A DNA stretch of 6,361 nt from an uncultured Prevotella sp. GTDB taxonomy: Bacteria; Bacteroidota; Bacteroidia; Bacteroidales; Bacteroidaceae. A program made the position numbers and the translations under genes. The notes under the pieces were generated by a model. The model saw nothing but the letters and a program-made list of their open reading frames with translations, searched no databases and was not told the DNA's origin. Shown here piece after piece: positions 1-6,347 of the stretch; the stretch's first letter is position 1; the number at the start of each line of letters is the position of its first letter. Where the stretch lies: positions 1 to 6,361 of the forward strand of contig CAJPPF010000130.1 in NCBI GenBank assembly GCA_905372445.1. Direction: 5' to 3'.

Positions 1-189
1 GTAGTCTGAACTTGAGTAATTTTCGGCTCTCTGCCGATCGTGGGTAAAACTGTCACGCTGATTTTGATTCTGATTCTTGATGCGACGGAACAAAGAGAAT
101 ATGTTAAATACAAATCCTACGACGAAAACTAGTCCGAGAACAAGGACTGTAATGATGAAGATAAAAAGCAGTTTCAGTATTACAAACAT
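1..189 (-). CDS. DUF4834-like small membrane protein, N-terminal 63 residues (3' end cut off by window edge)
   Basis: An open frame starts with ATG at 189 and reads without a stop to the left edge, so only the N-terminus is visible. Residues 2-30 are almost wholly hydrophobic (starting MFVILKLLFIFIITVL) and form one membrane segment. A basic patch (FRRIK, about residues 34-38) follows, then an Asn/Gln-rich run and a polar tail, which suggests an N-in or N-out anchor with a short soluble tail. From memory of the family, small DUF4834 proteins of Bacteroidales have this build and often follow pssA; the assignment rests on that and on the hydrophobic pattern, not on a search. It starts 9 bp after the pssA stop, so it is probably co-transcribed with psd and pssA. 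There is no Shine-Dalgarno sequence. Its function is unknown; a role at the membrane linked to phospholipid synthesis is only a guess from context. Confidence 0.62.
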   Translation of the reverse strand, partial: MFVILKLLFIFIITVLVLGLVFVVGFVFNIFSLFRRIKNQNQNQRDSFTHDRQRAENYSSSDY

Positions 190-198
190 AGTTTATTG

Positions 199-942
199 TT
201 AGTGTTTGCTTGTGCACCACATTATTACTGATACCAAAATGTATGACAGAATAATAATTGCTATGACAGACTCTATTCCAAGGATGATGTTATCAGATAC
301 AAAGACAGACACTATAATGGCAGACAGGGAGAACGCAACAAACCCGTATTTGACAAGATTCCCCGGCTCATTAATTCCCCAGTGCTTGAATTTCAACGCA
401 AACATCGGAAGCTCAGAGATGAGCAGATAACTTGTAAGAAATACAAGAACAAGAATATAAACAAACCCATACCGTGCATTCTCAAAAAATTGTGCATAGC
501 TAACTATCAGCGAGCTCCAAAAGAGAGCATTGGCTGGTGTAGGCAGACCGATGAACGAAGTTGTCTGGCGAGTGTCGAGATTAAACTTTGCAAGTCGCAA
601 TGCCGAAAAAGCAGCGATTATAAATGAGAGGAATGGAATCAATGTCATGACACCAGAGAGAGCTGCCGGATAGTCCATCACACTCAGTTGATAATAAACG
701 ATTGCAGCGGGTGCGAAACCAAAAGTAATCACATCTGCCAAGGAATCGAGTTCCTTGCCGATAGGCGACGAAACACCAAGGGCACGTGCTGTCAGTCCAT
801 CGCAGAAATCGAACATAGCACCAATGATGATAAAGAGCAGAGCCATCTCCAGTCTGCCCATGAAAGCAAACATTGTAGCGATGCAGCCTGACATCAGATT
901 GCAGCACGTGATAGTATTCGGAATACTGTTCTTTATGTTCAT
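199..942 (-). CDS. pssA: CDP-diacylglycerol--serine O-phosphatidyltransferase (phosphatidylserine synthase)
   Basis: The product is an integral membrane enzyme of the CDP-alcohol phosphatidyltransferase family that joins CDP-diacylglycerol and L-serine to give phosphatidylserine and CMP. The family signature DGxxARx8GxxxDxxxD is complete: D48-G49, A52-R53, G62, D66 and D70, with D45 one turn earlier, so all metal and CDP-binding acidic residues are present. The rest is a series of hydrophobic segments, including one just before the motif and several in the C-terminal half, as expected for this multi-pass family. The chosen start gives 247 residues (MNIKNSIPNT...). An ATG one codon earlier, at 945, is equally possible. 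The frame stays open up to 1017, but that would overlap the end of psd by about 60 bp and add an unrelated polar stretch. The gene begins 11 bp after the psd stop and ends 9 bp before the next gene, so it is the middle gene of an operon. It supplies the substrate for Psd. Confidence 0.95.
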   Translation of the reverse strand: MNIKNSIPNTITCCNLMSGCIATMFAFMGRLEMALLFIIIGAMFDFCDGLTARALGVSSPIGKELDSLADVITFGFAPAAIVYYQLSVMDYPAALSGVMTLIPFLSFIIAAFSALRLAKFNLDTRQTTSFIGLPTPANALFWSSLIVSYAQFFENARYGFVYILVLVFLTSYLLISELPMFALKFKHWGINEPGNLVKYGFVAFSLSAIIVSVFVSDNIILGIESVIAIIILSYILVSVIMWCTSKH

Positions 943-953
943 CATTATTGTTT

Positions 954-1658
954 TTAGTCTTTCAGTTTTGCTATAACGGTGAAATCTCCAGTTGTACGCT
1001 GTCCCATCGTAACACATACCTCTGCATTAAGTGGCAGGAAAACGTCAACACGGCTACCAAACTTTATGAATCCAAGGTGCTCGTCGATATAACAGTCCTC
1101 ACCCGGCTTGGCGTAAGTGACAATACGCCGCGCCATCGCACCGGCAATCTGACGGCACAGAATCTTCTCGCCATTCTCTGCCAGAATGATGATATCAGTA
1201 TGTTCATTCTCCGTTGCAGCTTTTGGCAACCATGCCTTGTGGAAGTTACCATCGAAATGATGTACCTCCAACACTTTACCGTCGACAGGGAACCAGTTAG
1301 CATGGACATTAACAAGACTCATGAAAATACTTATCATCTTGCGTCGATCATGGAAATACTCATTCTCTTCCACTTCCTCTATAACAACAATCTTGCCATC
1401 GGCAGGAGCTACGACAATGTTATCAGTATCCTCTGCAGGAAACTGACGAATAGGGCAACGAAAGAAATTGAGCACAATCGCATACACAGAACAAAAGACT
1501 ATTGTGAATGCCCAAAATGCAATATGGTTATCAAAACAACGCCAAAGCAACAATGCAACAGCTGCTATTGTAATACCACTCCATATCAGTGTGTCTGTAC
1601 CCTCATGATGGATACGGATCTTCTTAAGCTTCTTGAGTTTTTCTATCCTTTTTGACAT
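954..1658 (-). CDS. psd: Phosphatidylserine decarboxylase proenzyme (short, membrane-anchored type)
   Basis: The enzyme removes CO2 from phosphatidylserine to make phosphatidylethanolamine, using a pyruvoyl group made by self-cleavage. In this 234-residue protein a basic N-terminus (KKLKKIR) is followed by two hydrophobic segments, about residues 24-40 and 46-65. The catalytic domain then shows PADGKI (D87), NVHANW (H119) and GFIKFGSRVD, where cleavage should fall between G201 and S202. These match the Asp-His-Ser triad known from the family. Cleavage would give a beta chain of about 201 residues and an alpha chain of about 33. The motif is FGSR rather than the LGST of E. coli-type enzymes, as in the shorter decarboxylases of Bacteroidetes and archaea. 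I chose the ATG at 1658 because the extra 14 residues from an upstream start at 1700 look like leader, not protein. It is the first gene of the psd-pssA operon and is divergent from dnaE. Confidence 0.95.
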   Translation of the reverse strand: MSKRIEKLKKLKKIRIHHEGTDTLIWSGITIAAVALLLWRCFDNHIAFWAFTIVFCSVYAIVLNFFRCPIRQFPAEDTDNIVVAPADGKIVVIEEVEENEYFHDRRKMISIFMSLVNVHANWFPVDGKVLEVHHFDGNFHKAWLPKAATENEHTDIIILAENGEKILCRQIAGAMARRIVTYAKPGEDCYIDEHLGFIKFGSRVDVFLPLNAEVCVTMGQRTTGDFTVIAKLKD

Positions 1659-1724
1659 TGATTCTTGATTTTCTAAGCTTTGAATTGCGAAAGTATGCAA
1701 AACATATCACAGAATTTAGTTGTG

Positions 1725-1732
1725 CAAAGGTA
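1725..1732 (-). promoter_or_regulatory. Candidate -7 box of the psd operon promoter
   Basis: On the minus strand this reads TACCTTTG, an exact match to the Bacteroidetes -7 consensus TAnnTTTG, and it is followed by CA. It would start transcription roughly 60 nt before the psd ATG. No TTTG -33 element is found 17-23 bp upstream, so this is a half-matching promoter. A second, weaker box (TACTTTCG, 1688-1695) lies nearer the gene, also without a -33 element. Confidence 0.5.
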
Positions 1733-1774
1733 ATTATTATTTTTATAAATCGTGCATTTTTTCTGTATTAATGT

Positions 1775-1805
1775 TTTGGCGTCTTAAATAAAAATAGTAA
1801 CTTCG
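1775..1805 (+). promoter_or_regulatory. Bacteroidetes-type promoter of dnaE
   Basis: A TTTG -33 element (1775-1778) is separated by exactly 19 bp from TAACTTCG (1798-1805), which matches the -7 consensus TAnnTTTG except for one base (C for the third T). Spacing and position suit the primary sigma factor of Bacteroidetes. Transcription should start near 1810-1813, giving dnaE a leader of only about 15-18 nt. That leader has no Shine-Dalgarno sequence and is A/T-rich just before the ATG, as is common in this phylum. Confidence 0.7.
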
Positions 1806-1827
1806 CACTTCGATAACACTGTATTTT

Positions 1828-4800
1828 ATGCAAGATTTTGTTCATTTACACGTTCACTCATATTACTCTATTCTCGATGGTCAGGCTCCGATAAGCAGAC
1901 TTGTCGATAAAGCCGTAGCCAACGGAATGCGCGGCATGGCAATTACAGACCACGGCAACATGTTTGGTGTCAAGGAGTTCTTCGACTACTGCAACACGAT
2001 TAATAAAGGTCGTAAGAAAGAAGGTCTGGAATCATTCAAGCCAATCTTCGGCTGCGAGATGTATGTTGCCCGCCGAGGCAAAGAGAAAAAAGAAGCAGGA
2101 AAAGGCGACCGCGGCGGTTGGCATCTTATAGTGCTTGCAAAGAACGAGACAGGATACCACAACCTCACCAAACTTGTGTCGCGTTCATGGGTCGACGGCT
2201 TCTATGGTCGTCCGCGAACTGACCATGCTGACCTCGAGAAATACCACGAAGGACTTATCGTCTGCTCAGCATGTATTGCCGGCGAGGTGCCTTCAAATAT
2301 TCTGAAAGGCGACATTCAAGCTGCTCGTAAGGCAATCGAATGGCATAAGAATCTGTGGGGCGACGACTATTATCTGGAACTACAGCGCCATGAGGTGAAA
2401 AATCCTATGCAACGTGCCAACCGCGAGACGTTCCCACTACAGCAGAAAGCCAATCGAATAATGCTTGAGCTTGCAAAAGAATACGACGTGAAAGTAGTTT
2501 GTTCAAACGACTGTCATTTCGTTGACGAAGATACGGCAGAGGCTCATGATCACCTGCTGTGCCTATCGACAGGAAAAGATCTCGACGACCCGACACGTAT
2601 GCTCTACTCAAAGCAGGAATGGCTTAAGACGCGTGAAGAGATGAACGAGATATTCGCAGATGTGCCGGAGGCGCTTGCAAACACATGCGAGATTATAGAT
2701 AAAGTTGAAACCTACAACCTCGAGAGCGATCCTATCATGCCGTTCTTCCCTATCCCTGCTGACTTCGGAACGGAGGAGATATGGAGGTCAAGATTCACCG
2801 AGAAAGACTTATTCAGTGAGTTCACATCTGATGAATTTGGAAATACTCAGATGTCTGAAGACGAGGGCAACAGCAAAATTCAAAAGCTTGGCGGTTTTGA
2901 AAAGCTATATAGAATAAAGTTCGAAGCCGACTATCTTGGCAAACTGGCATACGAGGGAGCATCGAGACTTTACGGAACCGGTTATACAGAGATTACCGGG
3001 AAAGTCCTGCAACCGGCAGAACTCTCACTATGGGCTGAGCAGCACGGCATAAGCAAAGATGTTGACGACCGCATACGCTTTGAGCTTCATATCATGAAGA
3101 CAATGGGATTCCCTGGCTATTTCCTCATCGTGCAGGACTTCATCAACTCCGCCCGTAATGAACTTGACGTTTGGGTTGGTCCCGGTCGTGGCTCTGCTGC
3201 CGGATCGGTAGTGGCTTACTGTCTTGGAATAACGAAAATCGACCCGATGCAGTACGACCTTCTGTTCGAGCGTTTCCTCAATCCTGACCGTATCTCACTG
3301 CCTGATATCGATACCGACTTCGACGATGACGGTCGTGGCAAAGTGTTGCAATGGGTAATGGATAAGTACGGTCATGAGAACTGCGCACATATCATTACTT
3401 ACGGTACAATGGCAGCGAAGAACGCCTTGAAAGACGTAGCACGTGTGGAGAAAGTACCGCTTAACGTAGTGAACGCCTGGTGTAAGGCAATGCCTGACCG
3501 CCTGCCTGACGGAATGAAATCAAAGTTGGCTAATTATCTGAAGCTCGACAATAATGGCAATCCGATATGTCAGGAGCTGAGAGAAGCACAGGCTTCAGTC
3601 CGTGAGAACGAGGCAAACACGATAAAATATGCTCTCCAGCTGGAAGGCACTGTTCGCGGTACAGGCATCCACGCCTGCGGATTCATCATCTGTCGCGACC
3701 CTATCTCAAACCACGTACCGGTATCGACAGCCGACGACCCCGACTTTCCTGACCTAAAGACTGCCGTCACTCAGTATGACGGTCACGTGATAGAGTCTAC
3801 AGGTCTTATAAAGATGGACTTCCTCGGACTGAAGACTCTGTCCGAGCAGAAGGAGTGTTGTAAGATTGTAAAAGCCGTGCATGGCATTGACATCGACTTA
3901 GACAAGATTCCTATCGATGACGAACTGACATATAAACTCTATCAGGAAGGTTGTACCATCGGTACATTCCAGTTTGAGTCGGCGGGCATGCAGAAATATC
4001 TCCGCGAGCTACACCCTACCGTATTCGAGGACCTCATTGCCATGAATGCACTCTATCGCCCGGGACCAATGGACTATATCCCCGACTTCATCGCACGAAA
4101 AAATGGCAGACAACCTATCACGTATGATATTCCATGCATGGAAAAGTACCTTAAGGACACATACGGCATCACCGTCTATCAGGAGCAGGTGATGCTACTC
4201 TCACGTCAGTTGGCAGACTTCACCCGCGGTGAATCTGACGCTTTGCGTAAGGCAATGGGAAAGAAGAAGAAAGACATCGTAGATGCCATGAAACCGAAAT
4301 TCATTGAGGGTGGCACAAAGAACGGACACGACCCAAAGATGTTGGAGAAGATATGGTCTGACTGGGAGAAGTTCGCTTCCTATGCCTTCAACAAGTCGCA
4401 TGCGGCGTGCTACTCATGGGTGGCTTATCAGACAGGGTATCTGAAAGCCCACTACCCTGCCGAGTTCATGGCTGCAATCATGACCAGACGCAAGAACGAC
4501 ATCAAGGAAATCACAAAGCTCATGGACGAGTGTCACCAGCTCAGAATCCAAACGCTTGGTCCTGATGTCAACGAGTCCTTTTCTGACTTCGGTGTAAACA
4601 AAAAGGGTGAGATACGCTTCGGGCTGTCAGCAATAAAAGGTATGGGCGAAGGTGCTGCAACAGCTATCATAAATGAACGTGAAAAGAATGGACCTTATGC
4701 CGATATTTTCGATTTTGTGAAGCGAGTGAACTTCTCGCAGGTGAACCGCAAAGGATTCGAGTCGCTTGCGCTGAGCGGAGGTTTCGACAGTTTCGGACTG

Positions 4801-5628
4801 CCACGCGAGCAGTATTTCGCTATTGCAAGCAGCAAGGGCGAGATATATCTTGAGACATTGATGAAGTTCGGACAGAACTTCCAGAATGCAGAGATGGAGG
4901 CAAGCACCTCGCTATTCGGCTTTGATGGAATGAACGACACTATCACACTGCCGAAGCCACCAAACGCTTACGAGCAGTGGAGTTCTATCGACCGGCTGAA
5001 TAAAGAGCGTGACCTGATTGGCATATATCTGTCAGCCCACCCTCTCGACGACTACTTCATCGTGCTGAACTCCATGTGCAACACGCACTGCTCAGAACTT
5101 GGCGACAAAGAACTGCTTGCCACACGCCAATCGATAAGCTTCGGAGGTATAGTCACTGCAGTACGCACAGGAATATCAAAGCGCGGAACACCATTCGGCA
5201 TTGTGACGATGGAAGACTATGAAGGCTCAGGTGAGATTGCCATATTCGACGACTGGGTGCAATGGAGCAACTACTTCTTTGAGGGTTCTACAATATTTGT
5301 TAAGGCAACAAACAAACCGCGCTATGCCAACAGCACGTACTATCAATTTAAGATAGGATCAATAGAACTCCTACCTAATGTGCGCGAAAAGGGTCTCGAG
5401 CGATTCACGATAACGATAAAGGACGGAACGTTAACCCCTGAACTCGTCAAGGAACTGAAAGAGAAAGCAAACCAAAGTCCAGGCGACGTACCGATGTTCA
5501 TAGAATATTACGACCGAAAGAACAACCTCAACTTCAATATGCGTTCGCGTAATACGACTATAGCACCTACACGTAACCTCATCGAGTTCCTTGACTCTAT
5601 AGAGGAAGTGGAATACTTCGTAAATTAA
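1828..5628 (+). CDS. dnaE: DNA polymerase III subunit alpha
   Basis: This is the catalytic subunit of the replicative DNA polymerase, 1266 residues and intact (the E. coli protein has 1160). Domains in order are as follows. The N-terminal PHP domain (about 4-280) has HLHVH with H8 and H10, plus D17, H42, E77, H99, C149, D228 and H230. A charged insertion spans about 314-356. In the C-family polymerase core, the glycine-rich VGPGRGSAAGS sits at 450-460, the catalytic PDIDTDF has D493 and D495, and the third acidic residue D664 lies in KMDFLGLKTL. The conserved RAMGKKKK and FNKSHAACYSWVAYQT blocks follow. A helix-hairpin-helix starts near 932 (GLSAIKGMGEG), the region equivalent to the clamp-binding motif is at 1026-1030 (STSLF), and an OB fold lies at about 1100-1185. 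The ATG at 1828 places the HxH motif at the usual distance from the N-terminus. The gene has its own promoter and a hairpin directly after the stop, so it is probably transcribed alone. Confidence 0.98.
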   Translation: MQDFVHLHVHSYYSILDGQAPISRLVDKAVANGMRGMAITDHGNMFGVKEFFDYCNTINKGRKKEGLESFKPIFGCEMYVARRGKEKKEAGKGDRGGWHLIVLAKNETGYHNLTKLVSRSWVDGFYGRPRTDHADLEKYHEGLIVCSACIAGEVPSNILKGDIQAARKAIEWHKNLWGDDYYLELQRHEVKNPMQRANRETFPLQQKANRIMLELAKEYDVKVVCSNDCHFVDEDTAEAHDHLLCLSTGKDLDDPTRMLYSKQEWLKTREEMNEIFADVPEALANTCEIIDKVETYNLESDPIMPFFPIPADFGTEEIWRSRFTEKDLFSEFTSDEFGNTQMSEDEGNSKIQKLGGFEKLYRIKFEADYLGKLAYEGASRLYGTGYTEITGKVLQPAELSLWAEQHGISKDVDDRIRFELHIMKTMGFPGYFLIVQDFINSARNELDVWVGPGRGSAAGSVVAYCLGITKIDPMQYDLLFERFLNPDRISLPDIDTDFDDDGRGKVLQWVMDKYGHENCAHIITYGTMAAKNALKDVARVEKVPLNVVNAWCKAMPDRLPDGMKSKLANYLKLDNNGNPICQELREAQASVRENEANTIKYALQLEGTVRGTGIHACGFIICRDPISNHVPVSTADDPDFPDLKTAVTQYDGHVIESTGLIKMDFLGLKTLSEQKECCKIVKAVHGIDIDLDKIPIDDELTYKLYQEGCTIGTFQFESAGMQKYLRELHPTVFEDLIAMNALYRPGPMDYIPDFIARKNGRQPITYDIPCMEKYLKDTYGITVYQEQVMLLSRQLADFTRGESDALRKAMGKKKKDIVDAMKPKFIEGGTKNGHDPKMLEKIWSDWEKFASYAFNKSHAACYSWVAYQTGYLKAHYPAEFMAAIMTRRKNDIKEITKLMDECHQLRIQTLGPDVNESFSDFGVNKKGEIRFGLSAIKGMGEGAATAIINEREKNGPYADIFDFVKRVNFSQVNRKGFESLALSGGFDSFGLPREQYFAIASSKGEIYLETLMKFGQNFQNAEMEASTSLFGFDGMNDTITLPKPPNAYEQWSSIDRLNKERDLIGIYLSAHPLDDYFIVLNSMCNTHCSELGDKELLATRQSISFGGIVTAVRTGISKRGTPFGIVTMEDYEGSGEIAIFDDWVQWSNYFFEGSTIFVKATNKPRYANSTYYQFKIGSIELLPNVREKGLERFTITIKDGTLTPELVKELKEKANQSPGDVPMFIEYYDRKNNLNFNMRSRNTTIAPTRNLIEFLDSIEEVEYFVN

Positions 5629-5664
5629 TCTTTTAGTGTGAGCATAAACTCGCACTAAAAGGTT
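5627..5664 (+). terminator. Hairpin terminator after dnaE
   Basis: Beginning at the last bases of the dnaE stop codon, CTTTTAGTGTGAG (5630-5642) pairs with CTCGCACTAAAAG (5649-5661) around a 6-nt loop (CATAAA). This gives 13 base pairs with one G-U wobble, and the outer bases 5627-5629 with 5662-5664 extend it. Only three T follow, so it is not a classic intrinsic terminator, but its place immediately after the stop fits 3'-end formation. The arm ends are T/A-rich, so it may also act on transcripts arriving from the convergent small gene. Confidence 0.65.
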
Positions 5665-5713
5665 TAACCCGAATCAGTCATCAGACCGTATTATATTTTC
5701 CTGCATCTTCAGC

Positions 5714-5758
5714 TGGTGTTTTCTTCACCGTAGTCCACTACACCTTTAGAAAACACCA
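5714..5758. repeat. Inverted repeat with nested stem between convergent genes
   Basis: TGGTGTTTTCT (5714-5724) and AGAAAACACCA (5748-5758) are perfect 11-bp inverted copies 23 nt apart. Inside lies a second small stem, GTAG (5730-5733) with CTAC (5738-5741) around TCCA. It sits 28 bp beyond the stop of the minus-strand small gene and about 50 bp beyond the dnaE hairpin, so it most likely ends transcription of the small gene or of both. No T-run follows on either strand, which leaves the role uncertain. Confidence 0.5.
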
Positions 5759-5786
5759 AGACATCTACTCAAAAAGACGCCTTCAT

Positions 5787-5984
5787 TTACAAGTCATCAC
5801 ATGAATTAATCAGCTCTTCCTCGTCTTCCTCTATAGGATCGTTGTCAACGACAAACTTACCAATAGAACGGCTTTTCACCAGTAAGTCATTAACATTTTC
5901 CTCAACAATCTCACTGACCTTATATTTTCTCTCTAACAGAATGCCTGCAATGGCAGCTACTGCACATAAAACTACATTTCTCAT
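5787..5984 (-). CDS. Small hypothetical protein with hydrophobic N-terminus and acidic C-terminus
   Basis: I do not recognise this 65-residue protein. It starts MRNVVLCAVAAIAGILLERK: residues 4-17 form a short hydrophobic segment bounded by R2 and by E18-R19-K20, which looks like a membrane anchor. A likely helical, charged middle part follows (SEIVEENVNDLLVKSRS, about 24-40), then a strongly acidic end (DNDPIEEDEEELINSCDDL, 47-65). C7 lacks the small residue at -1 expected for a lipobox, so a lipoprotein is unlikely. The frame stays open upstream to a TTG at 6041, but that codon lies inside the promoter, so the ATG at 5984 is the only sensible start. The well-matched promoter with a leader of about 50 nt argues that the gene is real despite its size. 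It is convergent with dnaE and has no visible operon partner. The build resembles small anchored membrane proteins in general, but no function can be named. Confidence 0.68.
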   Translation of the reverse strand: MRNVVLCAVAAIAGILLERKYKVSEIVEENVNDLLVKSRSIGKFVVDNDPIEEDEEELINSCDDL

Positions 5985-6038
5985 AACCGTTGCTGTTATA
6001 ATTGATTTTACTCCGTATAAACTGTTCTTTGTATACCA

Positions 6039-6069
6039 CAAAAGTAATATTTAATTTTGAATATACAAA
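6039..6069 (-). promoter_or_regulatory. Consensus Bacteroidetes promoter of the small gene
   Basis: On the minus strand TTTG (6066-6069) is followed after exactly 19 bp by TACTTTTG (6039-6046), a full match to both the -33 and -7 elements of the Bacteroidetes primary promoter. Transcription should start near 6030-6034, about 50 nt before the ATG at 5984. This is the best promoter match in the window. Confidence 0.8.
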
Positions 6070-6246
6070 TATTTCCGTGGAAAAATGCTACCACTACATT
6101 ATAAATCTGTTGAAACGGCGACTTTTGTTCTATATAGCATTGATTTTAGCATGTCAGACGTTAAACACAAATCGAACAATAGATTCCTAACGGATTTCGG
6201 TTGATTGTGAAGTATTGGTGTCCGGTAAAAACTGATTGAAAGCTCT

Positions 6247-6303
6247 GTAAGCCTTTATTTATCGGCGCTACAGGCATGTATAGCCAATAGAGGCTTACTT
6301 TTT
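6247..6303 (+). terminator. Long imperfect hairpin followed by five T
   Basis: GTAAGCCTTTATT (6247-6259) pairs with AATAGAGGCTTAC (6286-6298) with a single wobble. Inside, GGC (6264-6266) pairs with GCC (6283-6285), and TACA (6269-6272) with TGTA (6277-6280), closing on a GGCA loop. TTTTT (6299-6303) follows directly, which gives a rho-independent terminator shape on the plus strand. No plus-strand gene precedes it within the window apart from dnaE about 620 bp upstream, so it may be a leader attenuator or a read-through barrier for what lies to the right. Confidence 0.5.
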
Positions 6304-6319
6304 GCAAAAAATAGTAAGC
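6293..6319 (+). repeat. Alternative hairpin competing with the terminator-like stem
   Basis: GCTTACT (6293-6299) is the right arm of the preceding hairpin plus one T. It can pair equally with AGTAAGC (6313-6319), enclosing the 12-bp palindrome TTTTTGCAAAAA (6299-6310, sharing T6299). The two stems use the same bases and cannot form together, as in a terminator/antiterminator pair. Confidence 0.35.
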
Positions 6320-6342
6320 GTTACTAAAAACATTCTTTTTAG
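6312..6342. repeat. Two adjoining small dyads next to a -7 box
   Basis: TAGTAA (6312-6317) and TTACTA (6321-6326) form a dyad around GCG. CTAAAAA (6324-6330) and TTTTTAG (6336-6342) form another around CATTC, overlapping the first by three bases. They lie where the -33 to -7 region of an outgoing promoter would be, so operator function is possible but unproven. Confidence 0.4.
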
Positions 6343-6347
6343 TTTTG
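6340..6347 (+). promoter_or_regulatory. Candidate -7 box for a gene right of the window
   Basis: TAGTTTTG matches the Bacteroidetes -7 consensus TAnnTTTG exactly on the plus strand and is followed by TG. There is no TTTG at 17-23 bp upstream; that place is taken by the TAGTAA/TTACTA dyad. The next gene would start beyond the right edge. Confidence 0.4.

Noticed and set aside
943..1017. N-terminal extension of pssA to give 272 residues
   Set aside because: It would overlap the psd 3' end and adds a polar stretch unlike the family N-terminus; MNIKNSIPNTIT at 942 is the natural beginning.
948..1655. 235-residue plus-strand open frame opposite psd
   Set aside because: It is the antisense shadow of psd, which has full catalytic motifs; the translation is Cys/His-rich noise with no recognisable domain.
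1659..1700. Upstream start of psd adding 14 residues
   Set aside because: The extra residues show no family character and the ATG at 1658 gives the usual length with the basic anchor region at the N-terminus.
5842..6054. 70-residue plus-strand frame opposite the small gene
   Set aside because: It is the reverse-strand shadow of the 65-residue gene, which has the consensus promoter on its own strand.
6002..6190. 62-residue plus-strand frame at the right side
   Set aside because: It starts with TTG, lies across the promoter and leader of the minus-strand gene, and its composition mirrors AT-rich spacer.
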